Assembly: GCF_012844305.1 (NCBI RefSeq)
Contig: NZ_JABANE010000008.1
Coordinates: forward strand, 1-64,000
Origin: Flammeovirga aprica JL-4
GTDB lineage: Bacteria > Bacteroidota > Bacteroidia > Cytophagales > Flammeovirgaceae
Length of the DNA stretch: 64,000 nt
Direction of reading: 5' to 3'
Below the pieces are notes generated by a model. That model saw only the letters and a list, made by a program, of their open reading frames with translations, did not search any database and was not told where the DNA came from. The position numbers and the translations under genes were made by a program. Numbering within the stretch: the first letter of the stretch is position 1; every line of letters begins with the position of its first letter. Positions 36,867-47,700 of this stretch are shown piece by piece.

Positions 36867-39800
36867 TTATTCTCCTAAATTATTAAGGTAAGCTGTTTTT
36901 ATTTCATTGTATAAAGAAAAAACATCATCGACATCTTCATGCATATTTGTGGTATCGTTTGTTTTTAATTTCTGTTCGGAATGTTTCGCCTTTTCAGACA
37001 GTTTAATAATACCGAGAGTGGCTGCAGTGCCTTTGAATGTGTGCATGATAGATTTTATATCATCGATTGAATTTTTACTTTTTGCTTCTACTAATTCATG
37101 GATCAATGCGTCACCTTCCATAAAGAAGTCTTCAAATGACAAGTGAATGATTTCCATGCCACCGTATTTTGCCAACTCAGCAGTTACAGCATAATCTACA
37201 ATTATATGGCCATGTTCATCCAAAACCTGATCAGTTCTTGGAGCCTCTTCTTGTTCCTCCTCTATTGTTTCTTCCGTTACATCTTCAAAAGCATCTTCTG
37301 AAACATTTTCAGATCCCTCAATATCTTTTGTTTCTTCTACTATTTTAGAAACCGTCTCAACCTTTTCTTCTTTTGTGGTATTGAATGAGCCTCTCATAAT
37401 CTCTTCCACTTTGTTGAGCAAGTCAAAAGCTTTGATAGGTTTTGGTAGGAAATCATCCATACCTGCTTTCAAAAATTCATTTTGTTCCTCTACTAAAGTA
37501 AAGGCAGTCATTGCAATGATTGGTGTTTTGAAATCAGGGAATTGCTGATGAATACGCTGAGTGGTTTCCATACCATTCATTTTCGGCATTTGTATATCCA
37601 TAAAAATAATATCATAAACATTGCCGCTCTGCAATAGTTCAAGAGCTTTGAAACCGCTGTTGGCTGCAGAGGTTTTACAGCCCGCTTTTTTCAGAATACT
37701 TTCAGCCACCATGATGTTGACACTATTATCATCCACCACCAGCACATTTGGTTGGATACTACTGATTTTCTGAGAGAATAGCTCCTTACTTTCCAGGTTG
37801 TTATTTGTTGGAGGCAGATGGTTGACTTCCTTCACCTCAATCGTAAACCAGAAAGTACTACCTACCTGTAATTCAGATTCAACTCCTATGTCTCCGTCCA
37901 TCATATTACAGAGTTCTTGAGAAATAGATAAGCCAAGTCCGGTACCACCCTTTGTTCGTTTATAAGAATCCTCCACCTGACTGAATTGTTTGAATAGCTG
38001 TGCTTGTCCATTTTTGGAAATACCACATCCTGTATCAATCACATCAAACATCAGAGTGTAAACACCATTGAACTTCTGAACGCCATTTACATTGATGGTC
38101 ACAGTGCCATCTTCAGTAAACTTAATGGCATTTGAAGTAAGGTTGGAGAGAATTTGCAGCAGTCGAGTCTCATCGGCGAGGATGACTTGTGGAACAGTAT
38201 TTCCTACATGAGAACTTAACTGAGTATTTTTATTTTTAGCATTTTGATGGAACAATGCAATCAACTTTGATATCGTAACTCTTATATCGATAGGAAGTGG
38301 TCGAAGTTCCATTTTTCCAGCTTCAATTTTCGATAAATCAAGAATATCATTTAAGATATTGAGCAGGATTTCTGACGAACGCTTGATGGTGGATACATAT
38401 TTTCTTTGTTCCTGACTTAGTGATGTTGTGCTTAATAAGTCTACCATACCGATTACACCGTTCATAGGAGTACGGATCTCATGTGACATATTAGAAAGGA
38501 ACTGTCTTTTGACTTCCAGAGATTTTTCAGCAAGGTCTTTTGCTTCTCTCAACTCGTGCTCAGACTGCTTGATTGGTGTGATATCTCTTGCAAGACCTTC
38601 CACTCCAGAAGGCTTCATATCTTTTCCATAAATCAATCTGAAGTTGGAAAGGATATAGCGTACCTCACCTTTTTTATTTCTGACGATGCTTTCGTGGTTT
38701 TTTACAGCTCCTTTTATTGCAAGAATCTTCATCAACCTTGAAAGATCTGATTCAGAAATATAATATTCAGTAACGTGCTTATCAATAATTTCACTTTGCT
38801 CAACGCCCAGCATATCGGTTACTGAAGGTGATATTAAAGTGAAATTACCATTGAGATCAGTTCTGAAATAAACATCCTGCAGCGTTTCGAAAATATTACG
38901 GAATAGTTCCTCACTGTCCGCAATATGAATTTCCATTTTCTTACGCTGCGTAATGTTCTGCGTCACGCCGGCAATCTCCTGAATGATTTCACCGTCGCCA
39001 CTTTGCATTCTTACGGGGTTCAAAGAAATGGAGTGCCATTGTTCTGTGCCGAGGAAAGTATCGAATTTATATTCAAAACTCATGGTCTCACCGTCGAAAA
39101 CTCTCCTCAGGATATCTCCCCACTTGATTACAAATTTAGGAGCAAAAGGAATAATATTTTTCATCATCATTCCTGGCATCAGCTCTATATTGGAGTACTG
39201 CTTGATGTATTCTGCAAACTGCTGATTGTATCTTGTTACCATTCCAGACTTGTTGAAAGTCCAGATGGCCTGCTCTCCACTTTCAAAAATGGCTTCCAGC
39301 TGTGCTCTCTGCGCCCGCACTTTGAGCTGACTTTGGTCTCTGATAATTGCGGCAGCAAGAATACCAGTAGCTAAGTCAAAAAGATTAAGGTCAGGTTTGC
39401 TGAATGCTTTTCTATCTGAAAAAGATTGTACGACAATCATCCCCATTTTCTGATTATTGGAGATCAATGGCAGTCCCATCCAAATTTCAGGAACATTGAC
39501 CAGTTTCAGATGATATTGTTTGGCCAATTTCTCAATCACCTCTTTGTACATGAACATTGGTCTGTTCAGAACATTCGCCATTGTAAGGGCAAACTCACTT
39601 GCAGGCACTTCTTCTTTTTCTGAAAGATCTGATGTTTTAGTACTATAAAAAGGAATATACATACCGTTGCCAGACAGTTTGAGGCGCAGCAATAGGAAAC
39701 TGTCCATATCTACCACCAGCTTCATGGCCAGGTATACCTTCTCGTAAAGTTCTTGAATTTTGAGGTTTTCCTGAAGGAGTTTCGCAAACGTAATACTCAC

Positions 39801-40565
39801 TTCCTGCTCCAGTTCCTTTCTCTTTTTGTCTGTAATATCAAAAAGGTGTAGTCGGTAACAGTCTTTGGAATCTGCCTTGTATGAAATATGACAATCCGTA
39901 ATTCTCTTTTGAGATTCACTTTCTATTGTCAATTCCATTTTATGTTCATCCTGTGATTCTTCCGCCATTTTAAGGCCGATCAGCAACCTTGTGCGGTGAG
40001 AATGCGGAATCAGATTAATAAAAGTAGTCCTCTTGATTTGAGGATCGGTCATGTTGACCAGGTTTTTGAAAGGCTCACTCGCAAAACTGATATTTCCTTT
40101 TCGGTTAAAAACAACCACCATTTCTCTGGAAGAACTGAAAAGCTCTTTCATCAGAATGTTATTTTTTACCAATTCTTGTACATGAACGGTTTCTTTGGTA
40201 ATGTTTTGTACGGAAAGATAGACATGGTTGATACCATCAAAACTTACTGGGGTACCCGCCGTTCTGACTTGCAATTCATAACCGTTTCTGTCTTTCAGCT
40301 TGCCTGTGAGGTTTTGAAGAAGCCCTTCAATAGAAAAGGTGTCTTCATAATAAAATATTTCAATGAATTCAGAATAATGTTTCCCAACGGCCTCCTCTGG
40401 GTAATAATCAGTAAGGTTCAACATTGCATCATTCCAGAATACAATATTTCCTACTTCATCAAGTCCAAAAGTAGGAGCATCAGTAGCTTGATAGGCATCT
40501 TCAAAAATTTTGAAATGACTATGTTCAGGTGTTGATACTTTGGGTTTTTGGTCTGAATTATTCAT
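36867..40565 (-). CDS. Hybrid sensor histidine kinase with PAS, GAF, receiver and HPt domains
   Basis: The 1232-residue cytoplasmic protein has two PAS domains (about 20-140 and 145-245), a GAF-like region (about 255-405) and two more PAS/PAC units (about 415-680). Next are HisKA with phospho-acceptor His695 in MSHEIRTPMNG and an HATPase domain with DTGCGISKNGQ and GGTGLGLSI. A receiver domain has phospho-acceptor Asp990 in FMDIQMP, and an HPt domain has His1175 in MHTFKGTAATLG. No membrane helix is visible, so signals are probably sensed inside the cell. It lies 3 bases behind the second mscS-like gene, so its product is probably made with the two channels. There is no output response regulator in the window. 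Confidence 0.92.
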   Translation of the reverse strand: MNNSDQKPKVSTPEHSHFKIFEDAYQATDAPTFGLDEVGNIVFWNDAMLNLTDYYPEEAVGKHYSEFIEIFYYEDTFSIEGLLQNLTGKLKDRNGYELQVRTAGTPVSFDGINHVYLSVQNITKETVHVQELVKNNILMKELFSSSREMVVVFNRKGNISFASEPFKNLVNMTDPQIKRTTFINLIPHSHRTRLLIGLKMAEESQDEHKMELTIESESQKRITDCHISYKADSKDCYRLHLFDITDKKRKELEQEVSITFAKLLQENLKIQELYEKVYLAMKLVVDMDSFLLLRLKLSGNGMYIPFYSTKTSDLSEKEEVPASEFALTMANVLNRPMFMYKEVIEKLAKQYHLKLVNVPEIWMGLPLISNNQKMGMIVVQSFSDRKAFSKPDLNLFDLATGILAAAIIRDQSQLKVRAQRAQLEAIFESGEQAIWTFNKSGMVTRYNQQFAEYIKQYSNIELMPGMMMKNIIPFAPKFVIKWGDILRRVFDGETMSFEYKFDTFLGTEQWHSISLNPVRMQSGDGEIIQEIAGVTQNITQRKKMEIHIADSEELFRNIFETLQDVYFRTDLNGNFTLISPSVTDMLGVEQSEIIDKHVTEYYISESDLSRLMKILAIKGAVKNHESIVRNKKGEVRYILSNFRLIYGKDMKPSGVEGLARDITPIKQSEHELREAKDLAEKSLEVKRQFLSNMSHEIRTPMNGVIGMVDLLSTTSLSQEQRKYVSTIKRSSEILLNILNDILDLSKIEAGKMELRPLPIDIRVTISKLIALFHQNAKNKNTQLSSHVGNTVPQVILADETRLLQILSNLTSNAIKFTEDGTVTINVNGVQKFNGVYTLMFDVIDTGCGISKNGQAQLFKQFSQVEDSYKRTKGGTGLGLSISQELCNMMDGDIGVESELQVGSTFWFTIEVKEVNHLPPTNNNLESKELFSQKISSIQPNVLVVDDNSVNIMVAESILKKAGCKTSAANSGFKALELLQSGNVYDIIFMDIQMPKMNGMETTQRIHQQFPDFKTPIIAMTAFTLVEEQNEFLKAGMDDFLPKPIKAFDLLNKVEEIMRGSFNTTKEEKVETVSKIVEETKDIEGSENVSEDAFEDVTEETIEEEQEEAPRTDQVLDEHGHIIVDYAVTAELAKYGGMEIIHLSFEDFFMEGDALIHELVEAKSKNSIDDIKSIMHTFKGTAATLGIIKLSEKAKHSEQKLKTNDTTNMHEDVDDVFSLYNEIKTAYLNNLGE

Positions 40566-40568
40566 TTT

Positions 40569-42188
40569 TTAATTTGTCTCAGTTGAGGTCGCCTCATCAT
40601 TGGCTTCTTTGGCAATATGTATAGTTTGAGTAGGGAAGGCAAACTCAATGCCCATACTTTCAGCGATACGCAAAATCTTTATCATAAGATACTCACGTCC
40701 CTGAAGTTCCTCGCTCCAATCTTTACATTCAAAGAAAATATACAACAATATTTCCAAAGCACTAGCACCAAAGTTGTTTAATCGTACCTCATAGAAGTCT
40801 TTTCTTGTGGTAGGATGGTCCTCAACTGCTTTTTTTACAGCTTTAATAAAAAGTTCTATCTGATCGATAGGAGTTCCATATGGTATAGTCAGATAGGTTT
40901 TAAATCTGCGGTATTGTCTCTTTCCTAAGTTATCAATATCACTGTCCGACATAGAACCGTTTGGAATGTTTACCAATGAATTGGCAAATGTTCTAATGCG
41001 AGTCGTTCTGAAACCAATTTCCTCAACAATACCTTCTTGACCTTTTACGACAATCCAGTCGCCTACTTCAAATGGCTTATCTGTAAAAAGCATTACTGAA
41101 CCAATAAAGTTCTTTATAGTGTCTTGGGCAGCAAAAGCTAAGGCAACACCACCAAACGAAATACCTGTTACCAGATGTGTGATGTCAAAACCATATAAAT
41201 ATAAGGAGGCTAAAATGCCAAGTGCAAGAGCAACAATTCTAAAAATCACTTTAAAAATAGGTACCAGATTGGCATCGAGTGCTTCTGACCTATTCGAAAA
41301 GGTATTTATTCTTATGACCGCTAAGTCAGCAATATGGACAAATAAAATTGTCATATAAAAGCAAAAAACACCTTTTACAACGAGCGTGAGTACATAAGCA
41401 AAATTGCTAGGCAATAATAAAAATGGAATGATATAATACCATAGCAGCATCAAAAGTGTGATCGAGATTGGTCGTCTCAATTTCGGCAGTACTATTTTTG
41501 CAAACTTTTCCTGTTTGAGTCTCAGAAATACTCTTTGGAGTATCTGTTTTGTGAACCAAGTGCTGAGAACGTAGAACAGATAACTGAATAACAGCACACC
41601 CAAAATTGTACTCCATTGCCATAGTTTTATACCTAAGAAACGCCCCTTGTTTTGCTGTAAGGAAGAGGTGTAAACCACCAAATTTCTAGTAATTGAAGGG
41701 TAGGTTTCTTGAAATAACTTATGAATTTGATTGGCCGAATAAACAGAATACTTCCATTGCCCATTTCTTTGTTTTTCAAGGTAAATGTTAGGCATTCTAG
41801 GGCTGATACTATATCGTTTTGTCTTGCTTTTGGGATCAATATAGTTTTTCTCCAAAGGAAGGTCTTGAGAATTAAGATATATTCCCTTTTGAGTATAAAC
41901 CAGCTTTAACTCTATGGCTAACTTCTTTCTTTCTTTGAGTGAAAAGTGTTCTTGTGGAAAAGCCTGTGCTGCCACATTTTCATGATAATTATCGTCTTCA
42001 AGGTTTTCCAGGTGAGTATGCATGGTATGGTAAGGGGAACTCAATGAATATTCCACACCACTCAATTCTTTAAAATTATAGAAGATATGATCATCAGGAT
42101 AGCTTGAAACTTCATCACTTTCCTGACCGATTGAAGAAATAATAGAGATTGTAAATAATACAAAGAATAAAAATACCTGTTTAGTCAT
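40569..42188 (-). CDS. MscS-type mechanosensitive channel, copy 2
   Basis: The 539-residue protein has a signal peptide and a periplasmic part of about 180 residues (YHTMHTHLENLEDDNYH). Four or five membrane helices follow, ending with the pore-lining helix ISFGGVALAFAAQDTIKNFIGS, and then the MscS beta domain with GDWIVVKGQEGIVEEIGFRTTRIRT. MscS channels release solutes when the membrane is stretched. The large N-terminal periplasmic part is unlike the small E. coli MscS. It is a tandem paralogue of the next gene and lies directly before the hybrid kinase gene. Confidence 0.88.
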   Translation of the reverse strand: MTKQVFLFFVLFTISIISSIGQESDEVSSYPDDHIFYNFKELSGVEYSLSSPYHTMHTHLENLEDDNYHENVAAQAFPQEHFSLKERKKLAIELKLVYTQKGIYLNSQDLPLEKNYIDPKSKTKRYSISPRMPNIYLEKQRNGQWKYSVYSANQIHKLFQETYPSITRNLVVYTSSLQQNKGRFLGIKLWQWSTILGVLLFSYLFYVLSTWFTKQILQRVFLRLKQEKFAKIVLPKLRRPISITLLMLLWYYIIPFLLLPSNFAYVLTLVVKGVFCFYMTILFVHIADLAVIRINTFSNRSEALDANLVPIFKVIFRIVALALGILASLYLYGFDITHLVTGISFGGVALAFAAQDTIKNFIGSVMLFTDKPFEVGDWIVVKGQEGIVEEIGFRTTRIRTFANSLVNIPNGSMSDSDIDNLGKRQYRRFKTYLTIPYGTPIDQIELFIKAVKKAVEDHPTTRKDFYEVRLNNFGASALEILLYIFFECKDWSEELQGREYLMIKILRIAESMGIEFAFPTQTIHIAKEANDEATSTETN

Positions 42189-42290
42189 TTATAAAAAGCA
42201 GTTTGTTGGTCTTTTATAATACAGCAAGCGCATTTTCCATTATGCTTGACGGTAAAATTATAAAACTTATGCTGATTTTCGACCGGCCAC

Positions 42291-43898
42291 TTATTCTTTT
42301 TTCTCATTTAAATGAATAGTTTGAGTTGGAAAAGCAAATTGAACATTACTTGTGTCAGCTATTTCCATTATTGTAAACATCAGTTCTTCTCTGGATTGTA
42401 ATTCGATATTATAATCGTCCGTCTCGAAAAATACATTAAGTAAAATGTCAATAGAACTTGGTGCAAATTGATAAAGCCTCACTTGGTATCCCTCTTTTCT
42501 GGTTGTGGGATGGTTGTCAATCGCTTTTCTTACCTCTTCAATAAACAATTTGAGATTTTTTCTATCTGTTCCATACTCTAAACTTAAGAGGGTGTTGAAT
42601 CTTCTAAACTCTCTCTTACCCATATTGTCCACCTCATTATCTGCTGCAATATTGTTAGGCAAGCTCACAAGTGAATTGTTGAAGGTTCTGATCTTTGTCG
42701 TTCTGAAGCCAATTTCTTCCACTATGCCCGATTGCCCTTTGACCACTATGGAGTCTCCAACAGAAAAAGGTTTGTCAGTAAAAAGCATAATGGAACCAAT
42801 GAAATTCTTAACAGTATCTTGTGCAGCAAATGCAATGATTAATCCTCCAAACGAAATACCTGTAACGATGTTGTTAATGTTGTATCCTAATATTTTCAAG
42901 AAGAATAAGAAGCCGATCATCAGAGCCACAATTCTTAATGAAGAACGTAAAACTGGCGTAAGGTGTGCATCAATATTCCATCTCTTCTTTTTTGTGCCTG
43001 TGGTCATGACTTGAAGCACTAGCAAATCTGCTGTTCTGAAAATAAACACAACCACCGTAAACCCGAATACAACTTTACAGAGTACTGTCAATCCAAACGC
43101 TATTGTACTGTCCAGCAATAAAAGTGGGATCAAAATATAGAACAGGAATACGAGTACGGCAATAGTGACAGGTCTTTTATATTTTAAAATTAAAGTACTG
43201 ATGAAGTATTGGTTTCCTTCTTTGGAGAAAAACTGTTTGATGAAAAAAGCGAGCAAGCGGATGACAACAAAATAGACGATATACATCAATATACTGATGC
43301 CCAACAAGGCTCCCCATTGCCATACTTTGAGTCCTAAAACATAATTATTTCCTTTTTCTATTTTGGAGACAAATTTTATAATATCTCTTGAGTAAGGAGG
43401 GAACGTTTCTTTGAAAATTTTATTAATCTTCAAGGCTGAATAGCTAGAGTATCTCCACCTTTCACCTACTTTAATCAGGTAGATTTCAGGAAGCTTTTCA
43501 TTGATAATAAAACGCTTTTTTCCTGTGTTTTTCTCCACATGATCTTTTTGTAAAGGAAGATCCAGCTGATTAAGATAAATACCTTTTCCGGCAAAAATCA
43601 ATTTTAGTTCCTCTGCTAATTCAATACGTGTATCAAGATTGCCAACGCTTGTTGGGATTACTCTAGCGGCAGTTTTGGGGTGATAGTTTTGTTCATCCAG
43701 AAAATCAAGGTGTGTGTGCAAAGCATGGTAAGGAGTACTTTGAGAATACTCTACCGAATCATAGATGTAGAATTTATAAAAATCATGATCATTAGGATGA
43801 CTTTCCAATAGAATTTCACCTTCCTCTTCCTGTGCAAAGAGTAAAGTGGCGGGGTGAATTGAAATTATTAATAATAAGGGTAATAATATTTTACTCAT
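42291..43898 (-). CDS. MscS-type mechanosensitive channel, copy 1
   Basis: The 535-residue protein has the same plan as its neighbour: signal peptide (ending LLFAQ), periplasmic domain with YHALHTHLDFLDEQNYH, membrane helices, pore helix ISFGGLIIAFAAQDTVKNFIGS and the MscS beta domain GDSIVVKGQSGIVEEIGFRTTKIRT. The two are clearly a tandem duplication, with strong conservation in the pore and divergence in the periplasmic part. The gap to copy 2 is 102 bases. It is the first gene of the three-gene unit. Confidence 0.88.
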   Translation of the reverse strand: MSKILLPLLLIISIHPATLLFAQEEEGEILLESHPNDHDFYKFYIYDSVEYSQSTPYHALHTHLDFLDEQNYHPKTAARVIPTSVGNLDTRIELAEELKLIFAGKGIYLNQLDLPLQKDHVEKNTGKKRFIINEKLPEIYLIKVGERWRYSSYSALKINKIFKETFPPYSRDIIKFVSKIEKGNNYVLGLKVWQWGALLGISILMYIVYFVVIRLLAFFIKQFFSKEGNQYFISTLILKYKRPVTIAVLVFLFYILIPLLLLDSTIAFGLTVLCKVVFGFTVVVFIFRTADLLVLQVMTTGTKKKRWNIDAHLTPVLRSSLRIVALMIGFLFFLKILGYNINNIVTGISFGGLIIAFAAQDTVKNFIGSIMLFTDKPFSVGDSIVVKGQSGIVEEIGFRTTKIRTFNNSLVSLPNNIAADNEVDNMGKREFRRFNTLLSLEYGTDRKNLKLFIEEVRKAIDNHPTTRKEGYQVRLYQFAPSSIDILLNVFFETDDYNIELQSREELMFTIMEIADTSNVQFAFPTQTIHLNEKKE

Positions 43899-43993
43899 TT
43901 TTAAGAAACAGTAGTATATTGATTGAATTTTAAAACTGATTTTGTTTTAATTCAAACGAAAAATATATTTTTTAGTTTTCAGGACAATAACAA

Positions 43994-44623
43994 ATGGAAT
44001 ACAAAGCAATAATTTTTGACCTTGGAGGTGTTATTCTCAACTTAAGATACGAAAATACTTTAGAAAAATTCGCCGAAATTTTAAATAAACCTGTTGAGCC
44101 TTTTTATACAAAAAAACAGCAGACTTCGTTGTTTGATGATTATGAAAAAGGAAATATTACATCTCAGGAGTTTCGTCTGGGAATCAGAGAATTATTGGAT
44201 GAGCCCATTACAGATGAGCAGATCGATTTGGCTTGGAATGCCATGCTGTTAGACTTGCCTGTGGAGCGAGTGGAAATGCTGAAAGCCTTGAAAGATAAAT
44301 ATAGAATTTTCTTGCTTTCCAATACCAATGAAATTCATATTGAGGCTTTTAATAAGATTGTTAATGATACAATGGGAGAGGGTTTCGGTGATTTCAAACA
44401 ACTTTTTGAGCAAGCTTATTACTCTTTCGAAATGGCAGACAGAAAGCCACATCCAAGCATTTTTGAGACGGTGGTAGCAAAAAACAATTTAGATAAAGCG
44501 ACGACCCTTTTTATTGATGATTCCATTCAACATGTGGAAGGTGCAAAGCAAGCCGGATTACACGCTCATCATTTAGAAGACCTAAATATTATTGGATTTT
44601 TAAAGTCAGAAGGTATTTATTAA
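43994..44623 (+). CDS. HAD-like hydrolase (phosphatase)
   Basis: The 209-residue protein has motif I FDLGGVIL with the nucleophile Asp at residue 9, motif II LLSNTNEIH (about 112-118), and motifs III/IV KPHPSIF and TLFIDDS (about 150-176). A helical cap lies between motifs I and II. This is the HAD subfamily IA layout of YihX-like sugar phosphatases. The +2 residue of motif I is Gly, as in that group. The natural substrate cannot be deduced. Confidence 0.85.
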   Translation: MEYKAIIFDLGGVILNLRYENTLEKFAEILNKPVEPFYTKKQQTSLFDDYEKGNITSQEFRLGIRELLDEPITDEQIDLAWNAMLLDLPVERVEMLKALKDKYRIFLLSNTNEIHIEAFNKIVNDTMGEGFGDFKQLFEQAYYSFEMADRKPHPSIFETVVAKNNLDKATTLFIDDSIQHVEGAKQAGLHAHHLEDLNIIGFLKSEGIY

Positions 44624-44744
44624 TAATTAATGTTAAAAAATATAAAACTAGACCAATAATTGGTGAAATAAAGTCGGTTACTAAATCTTTTCATTCAATA
44701 AAAAAGATTTTACCCTAATTTCGCCAATTGGAAAACATAACGAA

Positions 44745-47700
44745 ATGAACGAGTTTAAGAGAATTAATAATCTAGTGGGGTGGGCGCTCTTTTTAATATC
44801 GCTTGCTGTCTACACTATTACAATGGAAGAAACTGCCAGTTTTTGGGACTGTGGTGAATTCATTGCCGTATCCTACAAACTAATGGTTCCGCACCCTCCG
44901 GGAGCACCATTTTTCTTACTAATCAACAGACTTTTTTCTTTCCTAGCTTTTGGTGATGTACTCAAAGTAGCTTGGTGGATTAACTTCCAATCTGCATTTA
45001 TGAGTGCGCTTACAATTATGTTCTTGTACTGGACAATTGTAATGCTGGGTATGAAAATCATCAAGCCTTCACAAGTAGAGGTTGAAGGAAAATACAAGAA
45101 GTCTAGTAAAAAAGATTATACATTAAGAGATAAGATCTTATTATTTGGCTCTGCAGCGGTAGGGGCATTAGCATACACTTTTTCAGATACTTTCTGGTTC
45201 TCAGCGGTAGAAGCTGAAGTATACGCAATGTCATCAGCGATTACAGCATTAGTATTCTGGGCCATCTTGAAATGGGAACTTATTGAAGATCATGCGGCAT
45301 CAAATAGATGGCTGATCATGATTGCTTATATTATTGGTTTATCAATCGGTGTCCATCTGGAAAACTTACTTTGTTTACCAGCTTTGGCCATGATTTATTA
45401 CTATAAAAAATACCCTAATACCATCTCAATTAAAGGTACTATTATCGCAATGGGCGTTGGTGGTGCTATTATTTTAGGGGTGATTATTATTGTGATTCCA
45501 GGTCTTCCTTCTATTGCCTTTGTATTTGATAAATTCTTTGTCAATGGAATGGGAATGTCATTTGGGTCAGGAGGTTTGTTCTTCTTCTTTGCCTTAGTAG
45601 CTTCTTTGGTTTACGGTATTGTTTATACTCATCATAGAGCCATGGTGACGTTGAACAATGTACTATTGGGTACCGCATTTATCCTTATCGGTTATATGAG
45701 TTACACGCTAGTATTAGTTCGTTCAAATCAGTTTACTCCAATCAACGAGAACGCTCCTGATGACCTATTAGGGTATGTATCTTACTTGAAGCGTGAACAG
45801 TATGGTGACCGTCCTCTTTTCTACGGACCAACATATGATGCACAGCATACAGGTACAAAAAAAGATGGAGATAAATACCGTGAAGCAAATGCCAACGGAA
45901 AAGATTATTACGAAGTTTATGATCACAAAACGAAGGCTGAATATGCATCAAAAGATATGATGTTGTTCCCTCGTTTGTACTCTAAAACGGGACATCACCC
46001 ACAACTTTATCGAGAGTGGGCAGGGATTGAAGCCGGAAAGAAACCAACTTTTGCCAACAACCTTTATTACTTCTTCAGGTATCAGATTGGTCACATGTAC
46101 TTACGTTATTTCATGTGGAACTTTGCAGGTAGAGAAAGTGATGAAAAAGATGCTGGCTATGCAAAGCCTTGGGATGATATGCAGGATCTTCCTGAGTTGG
46201 TAGAGAAAAATAAAGCAAGAACGAATTTCTATTTCTTGCCATTAATATTAGGTCTGTTAGGTGTATTCTATCATTATAAGAGAGACCAGAAAAACTTCTG
46301 GGTGGTAATGATTGTATTCCTGACACTAGGTGTAGCCCTTGTGGTTTACCTGAACTCACCTCCAGTAGAACCTAGAGAGCGTGATTATATTTATGCCGCC
46401 TCCTTCTATGCATTTGCCATTTGGATAGGCTTTGGTGCATTGGCATTGGCCGAATTCTTATCAGAGAAAGCGAATGCAAATGGTGCTATTGCAGGTATTG
46501 CATTGAGTATGGTTGTACCTGTATTAATGGGTGCGAATGGATGGAGCGGACATAACCGTTCGAATAGATTCCACTCAGTAGATCAAGCAAGAAACACGCT
46601 GGCAAGTTGTGCACCTAATGCTATTTTATTTACAGGTGGTGACAACGATACATTCCCATTGTGGTATGTACAGAATGTAGAAGAATTTAGAACTGACGTT
46701 CGTGTGGCTGTATTGAGTTACTTCAGTACAGGATGGTACTTGGATCAGATGAAACAAAAGCAATATGAGTCTGAACCACTGCCATTATCGATCAGCAGTC
46801 ATAATTATAGAGAAGGTAAAAATGATTACGTGCCATTAGTCGAAGATGAAAGAGCGGCAAACGGTGTGAATCTTAAAGCTTACTTAGCATCTGTTGAAGC
46901 AAATAATCCTGTCACTCAAGTAGGTTTACAAGGTGGTCAGACTACTGCAAAACTACTTTCTAGAGTCTTTATTTTAGATGTTGACAGTGCTGCAGTTGTG
47001 AAAAGCGGTATTATTCCAAAAGGTATGGAAGGTAGAGTAAAACCTAAAATGGCTTGGAGATTAAAGAGTGATAAAACGTACATCTTCAAAAATGAATTGG
47101 CTTTATTAGACCTGATTGCAACAAACAACTGGGAACGTCCAATTTATTTCAACAACACGTCTGCTAATACAATCAATATGGATCTAAGAGGCTACTTGTT
47201 CTTAGAAGGTATGACGTATAGATTACTTCCTATCCAAGCTAATACTTTTGGTGAAGTAGGAGAGGTGAACACTGAAGTGATGTTGGAAAATATTGAGAAG
47301 TTTGCTTTCAGAGGTATGCAGGATGAAAGTGTTTATTATGATGATGAGTATAGAAAATTTGGTGCTAACACTCGTAATAACGTTTACAGACTTTCAGAGA
47401 AGCTTTATATTGATGGTTTAGTGAAGAACGATGAAGCGAAGTTGAAGTTATCAAAAGAGAAACTAGACTGGATCTTGGCGATGTTGCCGGATGCTACTAT
47501 TCCTTACAGCTTCTACTCTCCAAAATACATGGAGCTTTATTACAAGCTTGGTGCTGTGGATGAGGCCAACGCTATCTATGATATCCTGATCAGAAGAAGC
47601 GAGGAAAATGTTAATTACTATGCTAAAACAGGAAAAGGTACAGAAAGCGTAGCTCGTAGAAGTTTGATTGTTTTACAACAATTGGCTCAGATTTTTGAGC

